Part shown: one piece after another, positions 1-6,100 of the stretch | How the letters are laid out: every line of letters starts with the position of its first letter | How positions within the stretch are numbered: the first letter of the stretch is position 1 | Assembly: GCA_023132995.1 (NCBI GenBank) | Contig: JAGLXI010000239.1 | Location: 1-6,323, forward strand | Direction of reading: 5' to 3' | DNA: 6,323 bases | Source of the DNA: Candidatus Zixiibacteriota bacterium | GTDB taxonomy: Bacteria; Zixibacteria; MSB-5A5; GN15; FEB-12 | The notes under the pieces: generated by a model | Told to the model about the DNA's origin: nothing | Database searches by the model: none | What the model saw: the letters and a program-made list of their open reading frames with translations, nothing else | Program-made: the position numbers and the translations under genes

Positions 1-96
1 TGCGGGACGCGCAACCGGTCAGCCGGGAGCGACGGCGACGGGTGGACCGGGATACAACATTGAAGAAAGACACTGTTCTGATAACAAGGAGCGATC
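1..96. other. Upstream intergenic or leader region, no gene assigned
   Basis: These 96 bases precede the start codon. No convincing gene is seen. One forward frame is open from 3 to a TAG at 102-104, which overlaps the start of the large gene. It would encode an arginine-rich tail of 33 residues with no recognisable feature, so it may be the end of an upstream gene or chance. In the frame of the large gene there are stops at 61-63, 79-81 and 82-84, so the gene cannot extend further upstream. No clear promoter or rho-independent terminator is visible. Confidence 0.5.
86..91 (+). promoter_or_regulatory. Shine-Dalgarno ribosome binding site
   Basis: AAGGAG lies five bases upstream of the ATG at 97. 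It matches the anti-Shine-Dalgarno consensus well. Together with the in-frame stops just upstream and the signal peptide that follows, it fixes the start codon of the large secreted protein. Confidence 0.85.
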
Positions 97-171
97 ATGC
101 GTAGGAAGCTGCGAAACGTCATTATTGTTGCGGCAATCGCGTTGCTTGTCGGCAACGCTGCCCTTCTCGCC
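97..171 (+). other. Sec signal peptide (residues 1-25)
   Basis: The N-terminus has a basic stretch (MRRKLRN), a hydrophobic core of about 15 residues rich in V, I, A and L, and a likely signal peptidase I site after A25 in A-L-L-A|Q-T-P. There is no cysteine near the cleavage site, so it is not a lipoprotein. No twin-arginine motif of the Tat type is present. The protein is therefore expected to cross the inner membrane through Sec. Whether it stays on the surface or is released depends on the unseen C-terminus. Confidence 0.88.
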
Positions 172-3100
172 CAAACCCCGACGGTAATATCCACATCACC
201 GCTCCGGAACGACCTTGATGTGTCAACTACGGCCGACATCTCGGTGACGTTTGACATTGATATGAACCCGTCTACGCTCGGCAGCGCATCCTTTGTGATT
301 ACTGCCGTCTCTTCGGGACCTCATAGTGGAACCTACAGCTACAACGACCAGACTTACACCGCAACTTTCGACCCCGACTCCGCCTTCTTCGAAGGGGAAG
401 TTGTGTCGGTCGTGCTCACGACAGCCGTTCAATCGAGCGCAGGCAATCCCCTGGACAGCCCCTACATCTGGTCTTTCACCGTGGCCACCGGCGACGGCGT
501 GGGCACTTTTGCCGTGGACGCGAGTTACTCGGTTGGGGATGACCCTCGCACGGTGATCATGGCCGATATCGACGGTAACGGTCTCCCGGATATCGTCACG
601 GCGAACTACGGCAGCGACAACAACGTTTCCGTATCGTTCAACGCGGGCGACGGAACTTTCTCCGACGATCTCGTCCTGGTAGTCGGCGGGGATCCTTTCG
701 GCGTCTGTGCGGCCGATCTTGACGGCGACGGCTACCTTGACCTGGTGACGGCCAACCGCAACACGGACAATATCTCGGTTGTCATCAATGATGGCGACAG
801 CACCTTCCAAAGTCAGGTAACGTACGTTGCCGGCGACGGACCCATGTCGGTGTGCGCCGCAGACGTCGACGGCGACGGGGACGTGGATCTGGCCGTGGCC
901 AATCTCTCTTCCAGCAACGTGTCTGTTTTCTCCAATAACGGCAACGGTACCTTCGCAACCCCGCCTGACAACTATAGTGTCGGCGAGAACCCGACCTCGA
1001 TCGTTGTGGCCGACCTGAACAACGATGATGACCTTGACCTCGCCACCGCCAACCTGAACGGACACACGGTCACCGTACTTTCCAATGACGGCTCCGGCGG
1101 GTTCGGAAGCAGCACCGGTTACGGAGTGGCTCTTTTTCCTTTCGCCCTGTGCGCCGCCGACCTCGATGATGACGGGTACCTCGACCTGGCGGTTACGGGT
1201 ACCTACCATGACAGTGTTTCAGTGCTGATAAACAACAGCACCGGTGGATTTGCAGCGGCAGTGGGTTACGCTGTTGGTGAGTACCCCAGTTCCATCGTGG
1301 CTGCTGATGTCGACGGCGACGGTGACATGGACCTGGCCACGTGCAACCGGGATACCGACGATATCTCGATCATGCTGAATAACGGGAGCGGCGTCTTTGG
1401 CGCCGCCAGCTTCTTTCCAACGGGTGCGTATCCGTACTCTATCTGCGCCGCGGATATAGATGCTTTCGGCGGTGTTGATTTGGTTACCGCCGACGCAAAC
1501 TCCGATGAGGTGTCGGTTCTGCTCAACAGGACGATTGCTCAGATTGTGGATGTCACGCCGGAGCCGGGAGAACTGAACGTCTCCGTCGCTACGGATGTCA
1601 CCGTGACTTTCGATGTTGACATGAACGGTTCGTCCATTGACGGTAGCAGCCTGGTCATAACCGGGCGATCTTCCGGCCCGTCCTCGGCCGCAATCAGCTA
1701 CGATGGCCCCACCAAAATAGCCACCGCCGACCCCGGCGTTGACTTCAGCGCGGGCGAGCCGGTAACGGTCGTGGCTACCGAGGGCATCCTCACATCCGAG
1801 GGGTTTCCCGTAAAGAGTGCTCTGACCTGGACCTTCACAACCGCCGTGGACGGCGGCTTCGGCACCTTTGCCGTTGACTCCGCCTACGCGGTGAACGATG
1901 CTCCGGTGTCGGTTTTCGCGGCCGACCTCGATGGCGACGGAGACATCGACATGGCTACTGCCGAGTGGATGTCCGACAGCGTCTCGGTCCTCTTCAACAA
2001 CGGGGACGGCACCTATGCCGTTGATTCGCAGTACCCGGTCGGCCGGTTTCCTTATTGCGTGGTTGCCGCTGATATCGACCTTGACGGCTATATGGACCTG
2101 GTTACCGCCAACGAGTTCGGTAACAATGTGTCTGTCCTTTTTAATAACGGGGACGGCACCTATCAGCCGCATCTGCAGTACGCCGTAGGTCTCCTGCCGT
2201 ACAGCGTCGTGGCGATCGATTTGAACGCCGACGGTTATCCTGATCTGGCAACCTCGCAAAACGATACTGGCGAGGTTTCCATCCTTTGGAACGACGGTCA
2301 AGGCGGTTTCGATTCCCTGTCGGTCGTCTCTGTCAGTTGGAAGAACTACTCGATCTGCGCGGAAGACTTCAATTTGGATGGCGCCGTTGACTTGGCGATC
2401 ACGCACGATTCCGTTAGCAGGGTCTCAGTTCTCCTGAGCGATGGTGAGGGCGACTTCTCCGACCAGGCTTCGTACATTGTGGGTACTGAGCCCAATTCCG
2501 TTATTGCAGTCGACCTCGACGGCGATACCTATCCTGACCTGGTCACGGGCAACGGCCTCTCCGACGATGTCTCTGTCCTCCTGAACAACCAGGACGGCAC
2601 CTTCGGCACTCAACAAGTTTACGAGGCGGGTGACAATCCGTCCCAGGTCGCTGCCGCCGACTACGACGGTGATGGGGATCTGGACCTGGCAGTGGCCAAC
2701 TTTAAATCCGATGACATTGCCGTGCTCCTCAACGATGGTGCCGGCAGCTTCTCGGCTCCGTCGTTTTTTCCAACCGGGGACGCTCCCAATTCACTCTTTG
2801 CCGCCGACTTTGACGGCGACGGTGATATCGACCTGGCGACGGCGGATCATTACGATGACTCCGTGTCGGTTCTTTTCAACCGGGCAATTCCCCATGTCGT
2901 AGCCGTGTCGCCCGAACCCAACGCGAACAACACACCCGTTGCCACCGATATCTCCGCGACTTTTGACGTGGACATGGACGCCGCGACCATCACCGGGTCC
3001 TCGTTTATGGTCGATGCCCGCTCTACAGGGCTGCACCAGGGTATCATCACCTACAGCGACCAGACCCTGGTGGCTACTCTCGACCCTGACGCCGATTTCA

Positions 3101-6100
3101 AGGAGGGTGAGCTCGTCACAGTGGTGCTTACGACCGACGTCAAGACTCCCGAGGGCTATTCTCTTGACACCGCTTTTGTCTGGTCCTTTACGACCGTGGC
3201 GCACCACGGGTCGGATACCTATGGTCCTCAAGTGGTTTACCCGGTACGTGAGACTCCCTCCTCGATCTTCTCGGCCGATATTGACGGCGACGGCTTTCTG
3301 GATCTGGTGGTCGCGAACACTGACGCCGACAGCGTCTCCATCCTCCTGAACGACGGGTACGGCACCTTCCTTCCCGATACCGCTCTTGAAGTCACAGGCA
3401 GCCCGGCCTCCGTAGTTGCGGCTGATCTGGACGGCGACGGCCTGCTCGATCTGGCCACCGCCGACAGAAACTCGAGCCAGGTCTCAGTGCTGGTAAGCCA
3501 GGGAGGCGGCAACTTCGCTGCTCACGTTGAGTACACTACCGGCGCCGATCCCGGCAGCATCCTGGCTGCCGACCTCAACGGTGACGGCAGGCTCGATCTG
3601 GTCACGTCCAACGAGGGTTCCAACGACGTGTCGCTGCTGCCCGGCAACGGTGACGGCACCTTTGGCAGCCCCGTCAGTTTCGGCGTCGGAATAAGTCCGC
3701 AGTCCGTAGTTGCGGCGGATCTCGACAACGACAACGACCTGGACCTGGTTACCGCCAACATCCTCCACGACAGCGTCTCGGTGCTGCTGAACAACGGCTT
3801 CGGCGAGTTTGTTCTCGACTCTGCGTATGTGTCCGGTCTTGACCCGGTGTGCGTGATTGCAGCCGAGTTCACCGGCGACGACTACGTTGACCTGGTGACC
3901 GCAAACGCCACCGGTGACAGTGTTTCATTTCTCAGGAACAAGCGGGACGGCACCTTCGCTGATCCGGTCAGGTACGCCGTCGGCGACAGGCCGTCTTCCG
4001 TGTTCGCAGCCGACATTGACGGCGACGGTTTTCTCGACCTGTTGGTGGCGAACAGAAACAGCAACGACCTGCTGGCACTCACCAACAACGGCAATGGCAC
4101 TTTCACTGAGTTCATATTGTTTCCGGTCGGTGATCGTCCCATGTCAGTCTTCGTCGCTGATTTTGACAATGACGGCGACATGGATTTTGCCGCCGCCAAT
4201 TCTAATTCTGACGACGTTTCCGTGATCGTGAATAGATCCATCGTTGAGATCACGGATTTGTCACCTGCGCCCAACGAGTTGAACCTCCCTCCTTCCACGG
4301 ATATCTCGATTACCTTCAACTACAGTATGAACGGCGACAGTTTCCACGACTCCTCATTGGTAGTGTATTCGAGCCTAACGGGCAAACACTCGGGGACAAT
4401 CAGCTATGATGACCCGACCATGACCGCCACGTTTGACCCCGACGTTGATTTCGACGACGGCGAGGTGGTCACGGTGATCGTTACTTCAGATGTCAGGTCA
4501 ATCCAGGACTACCCCCTTGACACCAGCCACACCTGGTCGTTCACAACGATAGTCACCGAAGGTGTCGGCACTTTTGCCATCGATTCCGCATACGAGGTGA
4601 AGGAGGAGCCTGTCTGCGTGATCGCCGCCTGTCTCAATGATGACGCCTTTCCGGACCTGGTTGTAGCAAACGCGACATCGGATAGTCTGTCTGTTCTGCT
4701 AAGCAACGGCGACGGCACCTTCAACCCGCAAGCCCTCTACGAGGTCGGTGACAATCCGGTCTCGGTTGTCGCCGCAGATATGGATGGCGACGGCAGTCTC
4801 GACCTGGTGAGTGCGAACTACGATGAAGACAGTGTCTCGATCCTGTTAAACAACGGTGATGGCACCTTTGCCACCCAGAGCAAGGCCATCGTTGGCTCAG
4901 TACCCCGGTCGGTCTTTGCCGCTGACCTCAGTGGAGACGGATATGTCGATCTCGCCGTGGTAAATATGCTTTCCGGCAACATATCAGTCTTGCTCAACAA
5001 TGGCGATAGCACTTTCGCCGAACAGTCCGTCTACGAGGTGGGCCCGTCGCCGCGGTCTGTCTATGCCGCCGATTTCAATGACGACGGTGCCTTGGATCTG
5101 GTTACAGCCGACTACTCTTCGGGTACTGTGTCGCTGCTTCTGAACAACGGCGACGGCACCGGTTTCACTCTGGACTCAGCATATTCTGTCAGTGCCGGCC
5201 CGATAGCGCTTCTGGCCGCCGACCTGAACAGCGACGGCTATCTCGATCTGGCGACGGCAGGCCACGGTGCTGACAGCGTCTCCATTCTCATCAGCAATCA
5301 GGACGGCACCTTTGCCGAGGGCGTGAGCTACGTCGTCGGCGACGAGCCTTTCTCGATATCCTCCGCCGATCTGGACGCCGACGGCGACCTTGACCTGACC
5401 ACAGCCAACTTCGGCTCCGGCACCGTCTCCGTCCTGCTGAATAACGGCGACGGCACTTTTGCCGAACACTCCGTTTACGACGCCGGCGAGGGACCGTTAT
5501 CGGTCTTTACCGCCGACCTTCAGATTGATGGAGATATGGACTTGGCCGTCGCCAACTCGTCGGCCAACACCGTCTCGGTGCTCTGGAACCGCGTTCTGTT
5601 TCAGGTAGCATCGGTCTGGCCTCCGCCCAACAGGGCGGACATTGCATCCGACGACGACATCTCCGTGACTTTCAACGATGATGTCGAGGCGTCGTCCTTC
5701 AACAGTTCATCGCTGATAGTCATGGCGAAGACAAAGGGACTCCAGCACGGTTCATTCAGCTACGACACACCGTCCAGGACGGCGTCCTTCAATGCCGACT
5801 CGACCTTCGAGGCCGGAGAAGTTGTCACGGCGGTGCTGCTGCCCGAGGTCAATTCCGCCGAAGGCTACCCACTGGATAGTGGTCTGGTCTGGTCGTTCAC
5901 GGCCCAGGCTGTCAGAAGCGCTGGCTCCTTCGAAGACCATCTCGATTACTCCATCGGTGTCAGCCCCCGGGGAGCCTTTGCCGCTGATTTCGATGGCGAC
6001 GGCCACCTGGATATCGCCACGGCCAACATTCTCTTTCACAACGTCTCAATCATGCACAATGAGGGAGACAGCACCTTCGTTCTGGATGCGAACTACACCG

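Larger units (their letters stand above)
175..5601 (+). repeat. Four tandem Ig-plus-propeller super-repeats (about 1.35 kb each)
   Basis: Module starts at 175, 1543, 2893 and 4246 (with a fifth at 5602) give lengths of 1368, 1350, 1353 and 1356 nt, that is 456, 450, 451 and 452 residues. Every module has the same order: Ig-like domain, linker with a G-T-F-like strand, seven blades, and a terminal L-L-N-R. The copies are well diverged in nucleotide sequence; I see no long identical stretches between them. They therefore look like old duplications kept by selection on structure, not a recent expansion. Confidence 0.9.

Noticed and set aside
15..50. Inverted repeat CCGGTC (15-20) / GACCGG (45-50)
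   Set aside because: Only six pairs around a 24-base loop, with no following T-run. This is expected by chance in GC-rich sequence and is not a convincing terminator or operator.
60..87. Possible -35 TTGAAG (60-65) and -10 TAACAA (82-87)
   Set aside because: The match is weak, and the -10 would overlap the Shine-Dalgarno sequence, leaving transcription to start at the start codon or just before it. The real promoter is probably upstream of the window.
3..104. Possible tail of an upstream gene ending at TAG 102-104 and overlapping the start at 97
   Set aside because: Only 33 arginine-rich codons are visible, with no recognisable motif, and a frame of this length can stay open by chance at this GC content. 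It needs upstream sequence to decide.
217..225. Integrin-recognition-like tripeptide L-D-V near the N-terminus
   Set aside because: A three-residue match in an Asp-, Leu- and Val-rich protein is expected by chance. No RGD motif is present anywhere in the translated window.
223..1209. Long antisense open frame (328 codons) on the - strand, rich in V-A-V-A-V motifs
   Set aside because: Its codons are the exact reverse complements of the sense codons, so GAC-GGC-GAC-GGC (D-G-D-G) reads as A-V-A-V. Stops would need sense TTA, CTA or TCA, which are rare in this gene. The periodic motif mirrors the blades; no independent gene is supported.
1219..2406. Long antisense open frame (395 codons) on the - strand
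   Set aside because: It has the same register and the same cause as the other antisense frame. It crosses the border between propeller 1, Ig domain 2 and propeller 2 without any coherent domain of its own.
2791..3231. Further - strand open frames here and at 2425-2616, 3484-3768, 5176-5469 and 5752-6039
   Set aside because: All are in the codon-mirrored register of the large sense gene and repeat the mirrored blade motif. Shorter frames in the other registers are low-complexity Ser/Thr/Arg/Pro translations typical of shifted frames.
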